From: Geodermatophilus sp. DSM 44513
GTDB lineage: Bacteria > Actinomycetota > Actinomycetes > Mycobacteriales > Geodermatophilaceae
Direction: 5' to 3'
DNA length: 64,000 nt
Assembly: GCF_032460525.1 (NCBI RefSeq)
Contig: NZ_CP135963.1
Coordinates: 3,720,001-3,784,000, forward strand
In this document: positions 51,344 through 61,700 of the stretch, in pieces
How the letters are laid out: each line of letters opens with the position of its first letter
Numbering within the stretch: the first letter of the stretch is position 1
Notes under the pieces: generated by a model
Told to the model about the DNA's origin: nothing
The model's database searches: none
What the model saw: only the letters and a program-made list of their open reading frames with translations
Program-made: the position numbers and the translations under genes

Positions 51344-52515
51344 CCCTCGACCCCGCTGGGCTGGTCGGCGGCCACCCGGCGCAGCAGGCCCGACAGCGCC
51401 GCCGTCACCGCCTCCGGCTGCTCCAGCGGCACCATGTGACCCGCCGCGGGGACGACGACGTGCTCCACGCCCGGCGCCCCGGGGCCGCCCAGCAGCTCCA
51501 CGATCGCGGCGCTGTGCCCCGGCGGGATCAGGGTGTCGCCGTCCCCGGTGAGCACCAGCACGGGGACCCGGCGCAGCGGCGCCAGCGACGCCGTCTCGTC
51601 CAGGCCGGCCAGCGCCGGGTAGAACTCCGCGATCACCTCGACCGGGGTGCCGGTGATCATCGAGTCCACGTAGCGGCCCAGCGCCGGGTCGACGTCGCGG
51701 GAGGCGAACGACAGCGACCAGGTGACCTGGGAGATGAGGTCGGCGGCCACCCGGCGGGTGCGCTCGGCGAGGCCGGGACGTCGGCGCATCGTGTAGGCCG
51801 CGATCGGCACCACCGCCGCCCGCACCCGGGTGAGCACCTGGGGCAGGCCGAGGTCGACGTCGGCGAGGTTGCCGCTGGAGGTGCTCACCAGCGCGGCCCC
51901 CACGACCCGGGTGCCGAACAGCTCCGGGCGCACCGCGGCCAGCGCCATCACCGTCATGCCGCCCATGGAGTGCCCGACGAGCACCACCGGCCCCGAGGGC
52001 ACCCGCGCCCGCAGCACCGCGTCGAGGTCGCGGCCCAGCTGCGCCATGGTCGAGTGCTCGGCCGGCCCGCGGCCGGAGGCGCCGTGCCCGCGCTGGTCGT
52101 AGAACACCAGCCGGGCGGTCGGGCGGGCGCCGTTGGCGGTGGCCAGGGCAGCACCCAGCGCCCGGCGCTGGAAGGTCCAGGTCGCCATCGACAGGCAGTA
52201 GCCGTGGACGAAGACGACGGTCAGCGGAGCGTCGGAGGGCCCGACCTCCTCGACGGCCAGCAGCACGCCGTCGTCCGCCGCGACCAGCGCCGTCCGGTCG
52301 GCCCGCCGCGACCGCGGGCCGAGCGGGTCGTCCTCGCGCAGCTCCGCGTCCGAGGCGCCCGCCGGCAGGCCCGCCGCCGACCCCACCCGCTGAGCGCCCA
52401 CCCGCCGGGCGGCGGCCCGGCTGACCGCGATCCCGACGGCGGTGCCGGCGGCGGCCAGGCCGACGACGGCACCGAGGACCCCCACGCGGTGCTGCGGCAG
52501 CTTCGGGGCGGCCAT
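51340..52515 (-). CDS. Alpha/beta hydrolase with N-terminal membrane segment
   Basis: 391 residues. A hydrophobic N-terminal helix (about 10-31) anchors it. The fold shows VFVHGYCLSMATW, DQRGHGASGRG, nucleophile Ser183 in GHSMGG, Asp in LTGDGDTLIPP and His in AAGHMVPLEQP: a full triad. Substrate unknown. In mycobacteria a hydrolase also sits between alr and tsaE (Rv3423c neighbourhood). The ATG shares a base with the alr stop. Confidence 0.9.
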   Translation of the reverse strand: MAAPKLPQHRVGVLGAVVGLAAAGTAVGIAVSRAAARRVGAQRVGSAAGLPAGASDAELREDDPLGPRSRRADRTALVAADDGVLLAVEEVGPSDAPLTVVFVHGYCLSMATWTFQRRALGAALATANGARPTARLVFYDQRGHGASGRGPAEHSTMAQLGRDLDAVLRARVPSGPVVLVGHSMGGMTVMALAAVRPELFGTRVVGAALVSTSSGNLADVDLGLPQVLTRVRAAVVPIAAYTMRRRPGLAERTRRVAADLISQVTWSLSFASRDVDPALGRYVDSMITGTPVEVIAEFYPALAGLDETASLAPLRRVPVLVLTGDGDTLIPPGHSAAIVELLGGPGAPGVEHVVVPAAGHMVPLEQPEAVTAALSGLLRRVAADQPSGVEG

Positions 52516-53651
52516 CAGACCGCCCCCGCCGAGCCGACGTACCGGCGGGCGAAGCGGCCCCCGACGCGGGTGACCAGCTCGTAGTGGATGGTGTCGACCG
52601 CGTCGGCCCAGTCCTGCGCGGTCGGCTCGCCGTGGTCCCCCGGCCCCCACAGCACGACCTCGTCGCCGGCCCGCACGTCGGCGTCCCCGACGTCGAGCAC
52701 GAACTGGTCCATGCACACCCGCCCGGCGATGGTGCGCCGGGCGCCGGCGGCCAGCACCGGGGCCCGGTTGCCCGCCGCGCGCGGGACGCCGTCGGCGTAC
52801 CCGACCGGCACGAGCAGCAGCGTGGTCTCCGTCCGGGGGCTGTAGGTGTGCCCGTAGGAGACGCCGGCGCCGGCGGGCACCCGCTTGGTCAGCGCGGCGG
52901 GAGCCCGCACGGTCATCGCGGGGCGCAGCCCGTGGGCGGCGGGGTCGCCGCCGAGGGGGTCCAGGCCGTAGACGGCGATCCCCGGGCGGACCAGGTCGTA
53001 CCAGGTGCCCGGCAGCGCGATCGTCGCCGCGGAGTTGGCCAGGTGCCGGCGCGCCCCGGTCAGCCCGGCCGCGCGGGCGACCGCCACGGCCTCCTCGAAC
53101 ACCCGCACCTGCGTGCCGATCGTCGGGTGGGTGGGGGCGTCGGCATGGGCCAGGTGGCTCCACAACCCCACGACGTCCAGCTCGCCGTCGGCCTGTGCCC
53201 GCGCGGCGGCGGCGACCAGGTCCGGCCAGTCCGCCGCGACGGCGCCCTCGCGGGACAGGCCCGAGTCGGCGCACAGGTGCACGCGGGCGGTGCGGCCGGT
53301 GGCGCGCGCGGCCTCGACGACCTCGGCCAGGGCCCAGCCGGCGTTGACCGACACCTCGACGTCGGTAGCCAGCGCGGCGGCGTAGTCGGTGCCCGGGGCG
53401 TGCAGCCAGGCCAGCAGCGGGGCGGTGACCCCGGCCGCCCGCAGTGCCACGGCCTCCTCCAGCACCGCCACCCCGAGCGCGTCGGCCCCCCCGGCCAGCG
53501 CCGCCCGCGCCGCGGGGACGAGGCCGTGGCCGTAGCCGTCGGCCTTGACCACCGCCATGAGCGGCCGGCCGACGCGCTCGCGCAGCGCCGCGGTGTTGGC
53601 GGCGATGGCGTCGAGGTCGACCACCACCTCCGCACGGGGTCCGTTGGTCAC
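52515..53651 (-). CDS. alr: Alanine racemase
   Basis: PLP enzyme making D-Ala for peptidoglycan. 378 residues. PLP lysine K36 in AVVKADGYGHG; second catalytic base Tyr in AGVSYGHTYSP; VCMDQFVLDVG near the end. GTG start overlaps the nnrD stop by 4 bases. Confidence 0.96.
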   Translation of the reverse strand: MTNGPRAEVVVDLDAIAANTAALRERVGRPLMAVVKADGYGHGLVPAARAALAGGADALGVAVLEEAVALRAAGVTAPLLAWLHAPGTDYAAALATDVEVSVNAGWALAEVVEAARATGRTARVHLCADSGLSREGAVAADWPDLVAAAARAQADGELDVVGLWSHLAHADAPTHPTIGTQVRVFEEAVAVARAAGLTGARRHLANSAATIALPGTWYDLVRPGIAVYGLDPLGGDPAAHGLRPAMTVRAPAALTKRVPAGAGVSYGHTYSPRTETTLLLVPVGYADGVPRAAGNRAPVLAAGARRTIAGRVCMDQFVLDVGDADVRAGDEVVLWGPGDHGEPTAQDWADAVDTIHYELVTRVGGRFARRYVGSAGAV

Positions 53652-55105
53652 GCGCCCCAGTCTCCCAGCCGTCCCGCGGGTGCCTGGCGCACCCGGCGCA
53701 GCGTCGCCGGCAGGCACCGCACCAGGTCGCTCGCGACCGGCGGACCCGCTTCGGCGGCCACCTGCCCCGCCCGCCCGTGCACGTGCGCGGCGACCGCGGC
53801 CGCCTCCTCGGCCGGCAGGCCGGTGGCCAGCAGCGCACCGAGGACCCCCGACAGCACGTCGCCGGTGCCGGCGGTGGCCAGCCACGGGGTGCCGGTGCCG
53901 TTGACGTAGGTGGTGCCGTCGGGGGCGGCGACGACGGTCGCGTCGCCCTTGAGCAGGACGACGGCGCCGAGGTCCGCGGCCAGCCGGCGGGCCGCGCCGA
54001 CCCGGTCCTCGCCCACCTCACGACCGAAGCGGGCGTACTCGCGGTCGTGCGGGGTGAGGACGGTGGGCGCCGCCCGGCCGCGCAGCAGGTCCGGCTCCCG
54101 CGCGGCCAGGGTCAGCGCGTCGGCGTCCAGCAGCACCGGGAGGTCGGTGGCGAGCACCTCGGCCAGCACGGCGCGGGCGGCGTCGTCGGTGCCCGCGCCG
54201 GGGCCCACGACCCACGCCTGCACCCGTCCGGCGTCGGCCGGCCGGCCCTCGGTGACGATCACCTCGGGCCAGGCAGCCCGCACGCCCGCGGCCGCCGTCC
54301 CGGCGTAGCGGACCAGCCCGGGCCGGGTGCGCAGCGCCGCTCCCACGCACAGCACGGCGGCGCCGGGGTAGGTGGCCGAGCCGGCGACCACGCCGACCAC
54401 GCCCTGGGTGTACTTGTCGTCGCCGGCGTGCGGCGGGCGGAGGCGGGCGGCCACGTCGGCGTCGGTCAGCTGCCAGGCGTCCGGGGCCGGCAGGTCCAGC
54501 CCGATGTCGACCAGGTGCACCTCGCCGGCGTGCCCCCGGCCCGCGCCGACGACCAGCCCGGTCGTGACCGCCCCGAAGGTGACGGTGTGCTGGGCGGGGA
54601 ACGCCGTCCCGGGGGCCGCGCCGGTGGTCGCGTCCACGCCGCTGGGGACGTCGACGGCGACCATCAGGCCCGGCCCGGTGGCCGCCCGCTCGACCAGCCC
54701 GGCGGCCGGTGCCCGCAGGCCACCGCGGCCGCCGGTGCCGACGATCCCGTCCAGGACGAGGTCGGCACGCTCCAGGCCGGTGGGGCCGTCGGGGCCGGTG
54801 ACCCGCCCGCCGGCGGCCCGCAGCGCGGCCAGGCCGGCGGGGTGCGCCCGCTCCGGGTCGAGCAGGACGGCGGTCACCCGGGCGCCGCGGCGGGCCAGGT
54901 GGGCGCCGGCGAACAGCGCGTCGCCGCCGTTGTTGCCGGCGCCGACCAGGGCGGTGACCCGGGTGCCGTGCGCGCGCCCGAGCAGCCGCAGGCAGACCGT
55001 GGCCAGGCCGGTGGCGGCGCGCAGCATGAGCGTGCCCTCGGGGGTGGCGGCCAGCAGCGGCTCCTCGGCCGCGCGGACCTGCCCGGCGGTGTAGAGGCCC
55101 CTCAC
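53648..55105 (-). CDS. nnrD: Bifunctional NAD(P)H-hydrate epimerase/dehydratase
   Basis: Repairs hydrated NADH/NADPH. The N-terminal epimerase (YjeF_N, about 1-205) has [19 protein letters not shown] and [12 protein letters not shown]. The C-terminal ADP-dependent dehydratase (about 220-470) has [26 protein letters not shown] and [19 protein letters not shown]. 485 residues. GTG overlaps the acpS stop by 4 bases. Confidence 0.94.
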   Translation of the reverse strand: MRGLYTAGQVRAAEEPLLAATPEGTLMLRAATGLATVCLRLLGRAHGTRVTALVGAGNNGGDALFAGAHLARRGARVTAVLLDPERAHPAGLAALRAAGGRVTGPDGPTGLERADLVLDGIVGTGGRGGLRAPAAGLVERAATGPGLMVAVDVPSGVDATTGAAPGTAFPAQHTVTFGAVTTGLVVGAGRGHAGEVHLVDIGLDLPAPDAWQLTDADVAARLRPPHAGDDKYTQGVVGVVAGSATYPGAAVLCVGAALRTRPGLVRYAGTAAAGVRAAWPEVIVTEGRPADAGRVQAWVVGPGAGTDDAARAVLAEVLATDLPVLLDADALTLAAREPDLLRGRAAPTVLTPHDREYARFGREVGEDRVGAARRLAADLGAVVLLKGDATVVAAPDGTTYVNGTGTPWLATAGTGDVLSGVLGALLATGLPAEEAAAVAAHVHGRAGQVAAEAGPPVASDLVRCLPATLRRVRQAPAGRLGDWGA

Positions 55106-55509
55106 TCGGTGTCCCCGTCTGCGCTCGTCCCTGCCCGCCCCGAGCCCTCGGCGACCACGACGGCCGAGGCGATGCCGCCGTCGTGGCTCAGTGACAGGTG
55201 CCAGGAGGTGACGCCGAGCTGCGCCGCCCGCCCGGCCACCGTGCCGCGCACCTCCAGGTGCGGGCGGCCGTGCTCGCCGACGCACACCTCCGCGTCGTGC
55301 CAGCGCAGGTCACCGGGGGCACCGAGGGCCTTGGCGACGGCCTCCTTGGCGGCGAAGCGGGCGGCCAGCGACTCACCCGTGCGTGGCGCGCCCCGCGGCG
55401 TCCGCTGCTCGGCGGCGGTGAACAACCGGTCGCGCAGGCCCGGCGTCCGGGTCAGCGACTCGGCGAACCGGTCCACCGGCACCACGTCGATCCCGACCCC
55501 GATGATCAC
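55102..55509 (-). CDS. acpS: Holo-[acyl-carrier-protein] synthase
   Basis: Attaches 4'-phosphopantetheine to acyl carrier proteins. 135 residues. Mg2+ ligands Asp8 (GIDVV) and Glu56 ([11 protein letters not shown]); [17 protein letters not shown] at the end. GTG 55509 is fixed by CAGACT 7 bases upstream. Head of the ten-gene operon. Confidence 0.95.
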   Translation of the reverse strand: MIIGVGIDVVPVDRFAESLTRTPGLRDRLFTAAEQRTPRGAPRTGESLAARFAAKEAVAKALGAPGDLRWHDAEVCVGEHGRPHLEVRGTVAGRAAQLGVTSWHLSLSHDGGIASAVVVAEGSGRAGTSADGDTE

Positions 55510-55516
55510 GGGGCCA

Positions 55517-55522
55517 AGTCTG
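55517..55522 (-). promoter_or_regulatory. Leaderless -10 (CAGACT) of the acpS-to-tsaD operon
   Basis: CAGACT, 7 bases, acpS GTG. Only promoter I can see for the whole operon. Confidence 0.55.
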
Positions 55523-55574
55523 CCGTGCCGCCGTCCCACCCGCCGTTCTGACCTCGTCCGGGCTCACCGTCGCG

Positions 55575-55608
55575 GGTCCGGGCTCACGGCCGGCGGTGAG
55601 CCCGGACC
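55575..55608 (-). terminator. Terminator-like hairpin after glmS
   Basis: Perfect 13-bp stem (55575-55587 with 55596-55608), 8-base loop, 34 bases after the glmS stop. The arm GTCCGGGCTCAC recurs directly at 55556-55567. Confidence 0.75.
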
Positions 55609-55642
55609 GGCGATGACCAGCTGAGCTGATCGTCGGGGACCG

Positions 55643-57520
55643 TCACTCGACGGTGACGCTCTTGGCCAGGTTGCGTGGCTGGTCGACGTCGTAGCCGCGG
55701 GTGTCGGCGATCTCGCAGGCCAGCACCTGCAGCGGCACGGTGGTGACCACCGGCGCCATCAGCGTGGGCGTGCGGGGCACCCGGATCACGTGGTCGGCGT
55801 AGGGGACGACGTCCTCGTCGCCCTCCTCGGCGATCACGATGGTGCGCGCGCCGCGGGCCCGGACCTCCTGGATGTTGGAGACCACCTTGCCGTGCACCGA
55901 CCCCCGCGCCCGGGGGGACGGGACGACGACGACCACCGGCGTCCCCTGGTCGATCAGCGCGATCGGCCCGTGCTTGAGCTCGCCGGCGGCGAAGCCCTCG
56001 GCGTGGATGTAGGCCAGCTCCTTGAGCTTGAGCGCACCCTCCAGAGCCACCGGGAAGGCGACGTGCCGGCCGAGGAACAGGATGGTGCCGGCGTCGGCCA
56101 GGGAGCGGCCGAGCTCGCGCACCGGCTCCATCTGGGTGAGCACCTCGGCGACCGCCTCGGGCAGCCGGCGCAGGTCGTCGACGATCGTGGCCACCTCGTC
56201 GGCGTACTTGATGCCGCGCACCTGCGCCAGGAACAACCCGACCAGGTAGCAGGCGATCAGCTGGGTGAGGAAGCCCTTGGTCGAGGCAACGGCGATCTCC
56301 GGCCCGGCGTGGGTGTAGAGGACGGCGTCGGACTCCCGCGGGATGGTCGAGCCGTTGGCGTTGCAGATCGCCAGCACGCGGGCCTTCTGCTCCTTGGCGT
56401 GCCGCAGCGCCATGAGGGTGTCCATCGTCTCGCCGGACTGGCTGATGACGACGACCAGCGTGGAGCGGTCCAGCACCGGGTCGCGGTAGCGGAACTCACT
56501 GGCGACCTCGACCTCGACCGGGATGCGGGTCCAGTGCTCGATGGCGTACTTGGCGATCAGCCCGGCGTGGTAGGCGGTGCCGCAGGCGACGACGAAGACC
56601 TTGTCGACGTCGCGCAGGTCCTGGTCGGACAGCCGCACCTCGTCGAGGACCAGCTCGCCGCCCTGGCCGATGCGGCCGAGCAGGGTGTCGGCGACCGCCC
56701 GCGGCTGCTCGGCGATCTCCTTGAGCATGAACCAGTCGTAGCCGCCCTTCTCGGCGGCCTCGGCGTCCCAGTCGACGGTGTAGGCGTGCGGCTCCACGGC
56801 GGTGCCGGTGAAGTCGGTGACGGTCAGCCCGCGGTGCCGGTCGATCTCGACGACCTGGTCCTGGCCGAGCTCGCGGGCCTCGCGGGTGTGCGCGATGAAC
56901 GCGGCGACGTCGGAGCCCAGGAAGTACTCGGCGGTGCCGTCCGCCGTCTCGCCGACGCCGACGACCAGCGGGCTGTTGCGCCGGGAGGCGACCAGGGTGT
57001 CCGGCTCGTCGGCGTGCGAGGCGACCAGGGTGAAGGCGCCCTCCAGCCGGCGGCTCACCGTGCGCATCGCCTCGGCCAGGCGGCCGGGCCCGGCGGGCGT
57101 CTCGGCGTAGACCCGGGCGAGCAGGTGGGCGGCGACCTCGGTGTCGGTCTCGGAGGTGAACTCGACGCCGGTGGCCTCGCACTCGGCGCGCAGAGCGGCG
57201 AAGTTCTCGATGATCCCGTTGTGGATCACTGCGACCCGGCCGTCGGCGGACACGTGCGGGTGCGCGTTGCGGTCGGTCGGCCCGCCGTGGGTGGCCCACC
57301 GGGTGTGCCCGATGCCGATCGTCGACTCCGGGAGCGGGGCGTCGCCGAGGACCTTCTCCAGGTTGGCCAGCTTCCCGGCCTTCTTGGCCGTGGCCTGCCC
57401 GCCGTCGGCGAGGACGGCCACCCCCGCGGAGTCGTACCCCCGGTACTCCAGCCGGCGCAGACCCTCCAGGACGACGTCCAGGGCGTTCTGTGGACCGACG
57501 TATCCCACGATGCCGCACAT
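55643..57520 (-). CDS. glmS: Glutamine-fructose-6-phosphate aminotransferase (isomerising)
   Basis: First step to UDP-GlcNAc. 625 residues. Nucleophile Cys is residue 2 (MCGIVGYVG), then LRRLEYRGYDSAGVA and GHTRWATHGGPTDRNAHPH. Two SIS domains with TLVVVISQSGETMDTL and a C-terminal PRNLAKSVTVE. The ATG is fixed by TAGCCT 7 bases upstream. No glmS ribozyme is present in the short leader. Confidence 0.98.
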   Translation of the reverse strand: MCGIVGYVGPQNALDVVLEGLRRLEYRGYDSAGVAVLADGGQATAKKAGKLANLEKVLGDAPLPESTIGIGHTRWATHGGPTDRNAHPHVSADGRVAVIHNGIIENFAALRAECEATGVEFTSETDTEVAAHLLARVYAETPAGPGRLAEAMRTVSRRLEGAFTLVASHADEPDTLVASRRNSPLVVGVGETADGTAEYFLGSDVAAFIAHTREARELGQDQVVEIDRHRGLTVTDFTGTAVEPHAYTVDWDAEAAEKGGYDWFMLKEIAEQPRAVADTLLGRIGQGGELVLDEVRLSDQDLRDVDKVFVVACGTAYHAGLIAKYAIEHWTRIPVEVEVASEFRYRDPVLDRSTLVVVISQSGETMDTLMALRHAKEQKARVLAICNANGSTIPRESDAVLYTHAGPEIAVASTKGFLTQLIACYLVGLFLAQVRGIKYADEVATIVDDLRRLPEAVAEVLTQMEPVRELGRSLADAGTILFLGRHVAFPVALEGALKLKELAYIHAEGFAAGELKHGPIALIDQGTPVVVVVPSPRARGSVHGKVVSNIQEVRARGARTIVIAEEGDEDVVPYADHVIRVPRTPTLMAPVVTTVPLQVLACEIADTRGYDVDQPRNLAKSVTVE

Positions 57521-57527
57521 TCCCCCG

Positions 57528-57533
57528 AGGCTA
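57528..57533 (-). promoter_or_regulatory. Leaderless -10 (TAGCCT) for glmS
   Basis: TAGCCT, 7 bases, ATG 57520. Confidence 0.6.
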
Positions 57534-57696
57534 CCGGCGGCACCGGACCGCTCCGTCCCGCCTCGCTCCACGGGATGAGACCGGCCGAGCGCGTGACGCC
57601 GGCCACGGGCGCGGCACGCGGGCCGGGTAGCGTCCGGCCACGGCGGCGTCCCGGGTGCCCGCGCGGGCGGCCGCCGCCCATCGACGAGGGGGTCCG

Positions 57697-58734
57697 GTGC
57701 GGCTGCTGGTGCTGGGTGGCGGCGGGTTCCTCGGCTTCCACGCGGTGGCCGCGGCGCTGGCCGCCGGCGCGGAGGTGAGCGTCCTCAGCCGCTCCGGCCG
57801 CACCCCCCACGACGGCGTCGAGGTGCTGCGCGGGGACCGCACCGCCGACCTCGGCGCGCTGCGCGGCCGGCAGTGGGACGCCGTCCTCGACACCTTCACC
57901 GACCCCACGCCCGACGCGCCGGCGGTGCGCGCGACCGCGGAGCTGCTGTCCGGCTCGGTCGGCGTCTACGGCTACGTGTCCGGGATGAGCGTCTACGACC
58001 CGCAGGGGCCCGCCGTGCCCGACGAGCGCGCGCCGGTCCGGGCGGCCGGGGTGCAGCCGGACGACGACCCGCTGCAGGAGCGGTCGCTGGCGAAGCTGGC
58101 CGGCGAGCGGGTGGTGACCGAGGTGTTCGACGGGCCGGCGCTATTCCCCCGGGTCGGCATCATGGTCGGCCCGCGCGACCCGTCGCACCGTTTCACCTAC
58201 TGGCCGCTGCGGTTGTCCCGGGCGCTCACCGGGGAGCGCCCGCGCACCGTGCTGGCACCCGGGGACCCCGACCGTCCGGTGCAGTACAGCGACGCCCGGG
58301 ACGTGGCCGGCTGGATCGTGGCCGCGCTGGCCGCCGGGCGGGGCGGGGTCCTCAACGCCGTCGGCCCGGGCCGGGCGGAGCCGCTGCGCGAGGTGCTGGC
58401 GGCCTGCCTGCGCGCGGCCGGCGGTGCGCCCGGTGACGTCGACCTGACCTGGGTGGACGAGGACCTGCTGCGCGACCGGCTGGCCGGGGTCGAGGAGGAG
58501 TCGCGGCCGCTGTGGTACCCCGAGGACCAGATCCCGCAGTCGGCGATCGACTCCTCCGCTGCGCTCGCCGCCGGCCTGGCCTTCCGCCCGGCCGAGGACA
58601 CGGCCCGTGACACGCTGACCTGGGCGCGGGCGGAGGCCCCCGGTGAGGGGCTGGACACCCCCGAGGCGGCCCGGCGCGAGCAGGCCCTGCTCGCCGAGTG
58701 GGCACCCCCGGCCGGCGGCCTCGCGGGGCGCTAG
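57697..58734 (+). CDS. NAD-dependent epimerase/reductase-like SDR protein
   Basis: 345 residues, atypical/extended SDR. NAD motif [12 protein letters not shown] at the start, [12 protein letters not shown] in place of the usual Ser-Tyr block, [18 protein letters not shown], and [15 protein letters not shown]. The YxxxK pair is not obvious, so enzymatic type is uncertain. GTG 57697 behind GAGGGGG. Convergent with glmM; the two stops overlap in CTAG. Confidence 0.85.
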   Translation: MRLLVLGGGGFLGFHAVAAALAAGAEVSVLSRSGRTPHDGVEVLRGDRTADLGALRGRQWDAVLDTFTDPTPDAPAVRATAELLSGSVGVYGYVSGMSVYDPQGPAVPDERAPVRAAGVQPDDDPLQERSLAKLAGERVVTEVFDGPALFPRVGIMVGPRDPSHRFTYWPLRLSRALTGERPRTVLAPGDPDRPVQYSDARDVAGWIVAALAAGRGGVLNAVGPGRAEPLREVLAACLRAAGGAPGDVDLTWVDEDLLRDRLAGVEEESRPLWYPEDQIPQSAIDSSAALAAGLAFRPAEDTARDTLTWARAEAPGEGLDTPEAARREQALLAEWAPPAGGLAGR

Positions 58735-60077
58735 TCGACGGCGGCGACGACCGCGGCCAGGCGCTGGGCGATCGCGTCGGCCCGCTCCTGGGTGGGCGCC
58801 TCGACCATCACCCGCACCAGCTGCTCGGTGCCCGAGGGGCGCAGCAGCACCCGGCCGTCCTCCCCGAGCTCGGCCTCGCCCCGGTTGACCGCCGCGGCGA
58901 CCTCGTCGCTGGCCGACACGGCCGTCCGGTCGCGCACCGGCACGTTGACCAGCGTCTGCGGCAGCCGCTGCACCACCGACGCGAGCTCGGTCAGGGAGGC
59001 GCCGGTCTCGGCCATCCGGGACAGCAGCGCCAGCCCGGTGAGCAGCCCGTCCCCGGTGGTGGCGTGGTCGAGGAAGACCAGGTGCCCGCTCTGCTCGCCG
59101 CCCAGGCTCAGGCCGTGGGCCCGCAGCGCCTCGAGCACGTAGCGGTCGCCGACGGCGGTCGTGTGCACCGCGATGCCGGCGTCGCGCATGGTGTGGTGGA
59201 AGCCGAGGTTGCTCATGACCGTCGCGACGACGGTGTCGCCGGTGAGCCGGCCGCGCTGGTGCAGCCCCAGGGCGCAGACGGCGAGGATCGCGTCACCGTC
59301 GACGACCTCGCCCGCGGCGGTCACGGCCAGGCAGCGGTCGGCGTCGCCGTCGTGGGCGATGCCGAGGTCGGCACCATGCGCGCGCACGGCCGCGGTGAGC
59401 GGGCCGAGGTGCGTGGAGCCCACGCCGTCGTTGGTATTCCAGCCGTCGGGCTCGCCACCGATCACGTGCACGGTGGCGCCGGCCAGCCGGTAGACCTCGG
59501 GGGCGCACACGGCGGCCGACCCGTGCGCGCAGTCGACGACGAGGGTGAGCCCGGACAGCGGCCGGTCGACCGTGGACAGCAGGTGCTCCACGTAGACGGC
59601 CCCGGCGTCGGTGAGGTCGGAGACCCGGCCGACGTCGGCGCCGGTGGGCCGGGGGCCGTCGGTCTGACCGGCGGTCACGGCCTGCTCGATGGCGGCCTCG
59701 ACGGCGTCGGGCAGCTTGTGCCCGCCGCGGCTGAACAGCTTGATGCCGTTGTCCGGCATCGGGTTGTGGCTGGCGGAGATCATCACGCCGAGGTCCGCGC
59801 CGGTGTGCCCGGTGAGGTGGGCGATCGCCGGGGTGGGCAGCACCCCGGCCCGCAGCACCTGCGCGCCGGCGCTGGCGAGGCCGGCGACGACGGCGGCCTC
59901 GAGCATCTCCCCGCTGGCGCGCGGGTCGCGACCGACGACCGCGACGGGACGCGCGGTCCCGTCGCGGTCGGCGAGCACGCCAGCGGCCGCCCGTGCCACC
60001 GAGAGGGCCAGCTCCGGGGTGAGGTCGGCGTTGGCCCGGCCCCGGACGCCGTCGGTCCCGAAGAGTCGGCCTCCCAC
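58731..60077 (-). CDS. glmM: Phosphoglucosamine mutase
   Basis: Converts GlcN-6-P to GlcN-1-P, the step after GlmS. 448 residues. FGTDGVRG start, phospho-Ser103 in [12 protein letters not shown], metal loop DGDADR, sugar loop GGEQSGH, and phosphate loop [17 protein letters not shown] 60077. Follows rpsI by 20 bases. Confidence 0.97.
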   Translation of the reverse strand: MGGRLFGTDGVRGRANADLTPELALSVARAAAGVLADRDGTARPVAVVGRDPRASGEMLEAAVVAGLASAGAQVLRAGVLPTPAIAHLTGHTGADLGVMISASHNPMPDNGIKLFSRGGHKLPDAVEAAIEQAVTAGQTDGPRPTGADVGRVSDLTDAGAVYVEHLLSTVDRPLSGLTLVVDCAHGSAAVCAPEVYRLAGATVHVIGGEPDGWNTNDGVGSTHLGPLTAAVRAHGADLGIAHDGDADRCLAVTAAGEVVDGDAILAVCALGLHQRGRLTGDTVVATVMSNLGFHHTMRDAGIAVHTTAVGDRYVLEALRAHGLSLGGEQSGHLVFLDHATTGDGLLTGLALLSRMAETGASLTELASVVQRLPQTLVNVPVRDRTAVSASDEVAAAVNRGEAELGEDGRVLLRPSGTEQLVRVMVEAPTQERADAIAQRLAAVVAAVD

Positions 60078-60097
60078 GGAGACGCCGCGCGGGCCGG

Positions 60098-60517
60098 TCA
60101 GCGCTTCGAGTACTGAGGTGCCTTGCGGGCCTTCTTGAGCCCGTACTTCTTGCGCTCGGTGACGCGCGGGTCCCGGGTGAGGAAGCCGGCCTTCTTCAGG
60201 GCCGGGCGGTCCTCGGCCTCGACGGCGATCAGTGCGCGGGCGATCGCCAGGCGCAGCGCGCCGGCCTGGCCGCTCACGCCACCGCCCCGGAGGATGCCGA
60301 CGACGTCGTACTGCTCGGTCCGCTCCACGGTCACGAACGGCTCACGGATGAGCTGCTGGTGCACCTTGTTCGGGAAGTACTCCTCGATGGTGCGGCCGTT
60401 GAGCCGGAACTGGCCGGTGCCCGGCAGCAGGCGCACGCGGACGATGGCCTCCTTGCGCCGGCCGACGGTCTGCACCGGACGCCCCTCGGCGTCGGTCACG
60501 GTGAGGGCGGTCGTCAC
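60098..60517 (-). CDS. rpsI: 30S ribosomal protein S9
   Basis: 139 residues. [18 protein letters not shown] and [10 protein letters not shown] near the start, [19 protein letters not shown] in the middle, and the C-terminal RKAPQYSKR that reaches the P-site tRNA. GTG overlaps the rplM stop by 4 bases. Confidence 0.98.
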   Translation of the reverse strand: MTTALTVTDAEGRPVQTVGRRKEAIVRVRLLPGTGQFRLNGRTIEEYFPNKVHQQLIREPFVTVERTEQYDVVGILRGGGVSGQAGALRLAIARALIAVEAEDRPALKKAGFLTRDPRVTERKKYGLKKARKAPQYSKR

Positions 60518-60957
60518 TGGGCCACCTGCTTGATCTCGTAGGTCTGGGGCTGCTGGGCGGCGTGCGGGTGCTCGGGGCCCGCGTACACCTTGAGCTTCTT
60601 GAGCATCTGACGGCCCAGGCTGTTGTGCGGGAGCATGCCCTTGACGGCGCGTTCGACGACGCGGTCGGGGTGGGTGCGCAGCTGGTCGCCGACGTTGATC
60701 CGCTTGAGGCCGCCCGGGTAGCCGGAGTGGCGGTAGGCGATCTTCTCGTCCCGCTTGGAGCCGGTGAGGGCGAGCTGGCCGGCGTTGACGATGACGACGA
60801 AGTCGCCGACGTCGACGTGCGGGGCGTACTGGGGCTTGTGCTTGCCGCGGAGCAGGATCGCGGTCTGGCTGGCGAGTCGACCGAGCACCACGTCGGTGGC
60901 GTCGATGACGTGCCAGGCCCGGCTGATGTCGCCGGGCTTGGGGGTGTACGTGCGCAC
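60514..60957 (-). CDS. rplM: 50S ribosomal protein L13
   Basis: 147 residues. [19 protein letters not shown] start, [49 protein letters not shown] 60957 with GGAGG 11 bases upstream. First gene of rplM-rpsI. Confidence 0.98.
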   Translation of the reverse strand: MRTYTPKPGDISRAWHVIDATDVVLGRLASQTAILLRGKHKPQYAPHVDVGDFVVIVNAGQLALTGSKRDEKIAYRHSGYPGGLKRINVGDQLRTHPDRVVERAVKGMLPHNSLGRQMLKKLKVYAGPEHPHAAQQPQTYEIKQVAQ

Positions 60958-61102
60958 GGCGCTCGTGTCCTCCGTCGTCGTCGGGGCGGCTGGTGGATCG
61001 CCTCACCGAGGACGGGAAGCGGGAGCGGCGCGCGGGCACCAGCCGGCTCCGCGCACCAGCGGACGACGATACCAGCCGGTCGACGGGCGCCCCGGCCCGC
61101 GG

Positions 61103-61603
61103 TCAGTCCGGGACGACGACCTCGCGCAGCCGCCCGGTGTCCACGTCGTAGACGGTGCCCCGGACGTCGTGGGACAGCAGGTACGGGCAGGACCGCAGCT
61201 GCCGCACGGACTCCCGGACGTCCTCCTCGACGTCGGGGAAGGCCTGCACCGCCCAGTCCGGCCGCACACCGGTGGTCTGCTCGACCCGGTCGAGCAGCGC
61301 GGCCTCGTCGGCGCCCTCCATCCCGCAGCGGGTGTGGTGCACCAGCACCACCTCGCGGGTGCCGAGCACGTGCTGGGAGACGGTGAGGGAGCGCAGGGTG
61401 TCGGCGGTGACCACACCGCCGGCGTTGCGGATGACGTGGGCGTCACCGGGCTGGAGGCCGAGGATGCGGGGGACGTCCATCCGCGCGTCCATGCACGCCA
61501 CCACGGCGACCGCGCGGGCCGGTGGGGCCGGCAGCCCCCCGGGCGCCTGCGGTGCCCACTGCGCGTTCGCCTCGAGCATGCGGTCCAGCTCGGCCACTGC
61601 CAC
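61103..61603 (-). CDS. Beta-class carbonic anhydrase-like protein
   Basis: 166 residues. Zinc ligands Cys37, His90 and Cys93 (ACMDARM and HHTRCGM) with the Asp39-Arg41 dyad, as in type II beta-CA. RNAGGVVTADTLRSL present. Shorter than classic beta-CAs, like the mycobacterial Rv1284 group. GTG 61603 or 61597. Hydrates CO2. Confidence 0.92.
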   Translation of the reverse strand: MAVAELDRMLEANAQWAPQAPGGLPAPPARAVAVVACMDARMDVPRILGLQPGDAHVIRNAGGVVTADTLRSLTVSQHVLGTREVVLVHHTRCGMEGADEAALLDRVEQTTGVRPDWAVQAFPDVEEDVRESVRQLRSCPYLLSHDVRGTVYDVDTGRLREVVVPD

Positions 61604-61623
61604 CCCCTCGTCCGGTGGACCCG

Positions 61624-61629
61624 ACCCTA
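61624..61629 (-). promoter_or_regulatory. Candidate -10 (TAGGGT) for the carbonic anhydrase gene
   Basis: TAGGGT about 20 bases before the start, so this gene has a short leader with GAGGGG as ribosome site. Confidence 0.4.
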
Positions 61630-61688
61630 GCGACGCACCCCGGGGCGGCGGCCGAGCGACCTCCCCCGTGCTCGTGACACCGATCGGT

Positions 61689-61694
61689 CAGGAT
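61689..61694 (+). promoter_or_regulatory. Leaderless -10 (CAGGAT) for moeA
   Basis: CAGGAT, 6 bases, GTG 61701. Confidence 0.4.
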
Positions 61695-61700
61695 GGGCTC

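Noticed and set aside
55510..55642. glmS ribozyme or acpS regulatory RNA
   Set aside because: The hairpin here lies downstream of glmS, and glmS itself appears leaderless, so there is no room for a 5' ribozyme.
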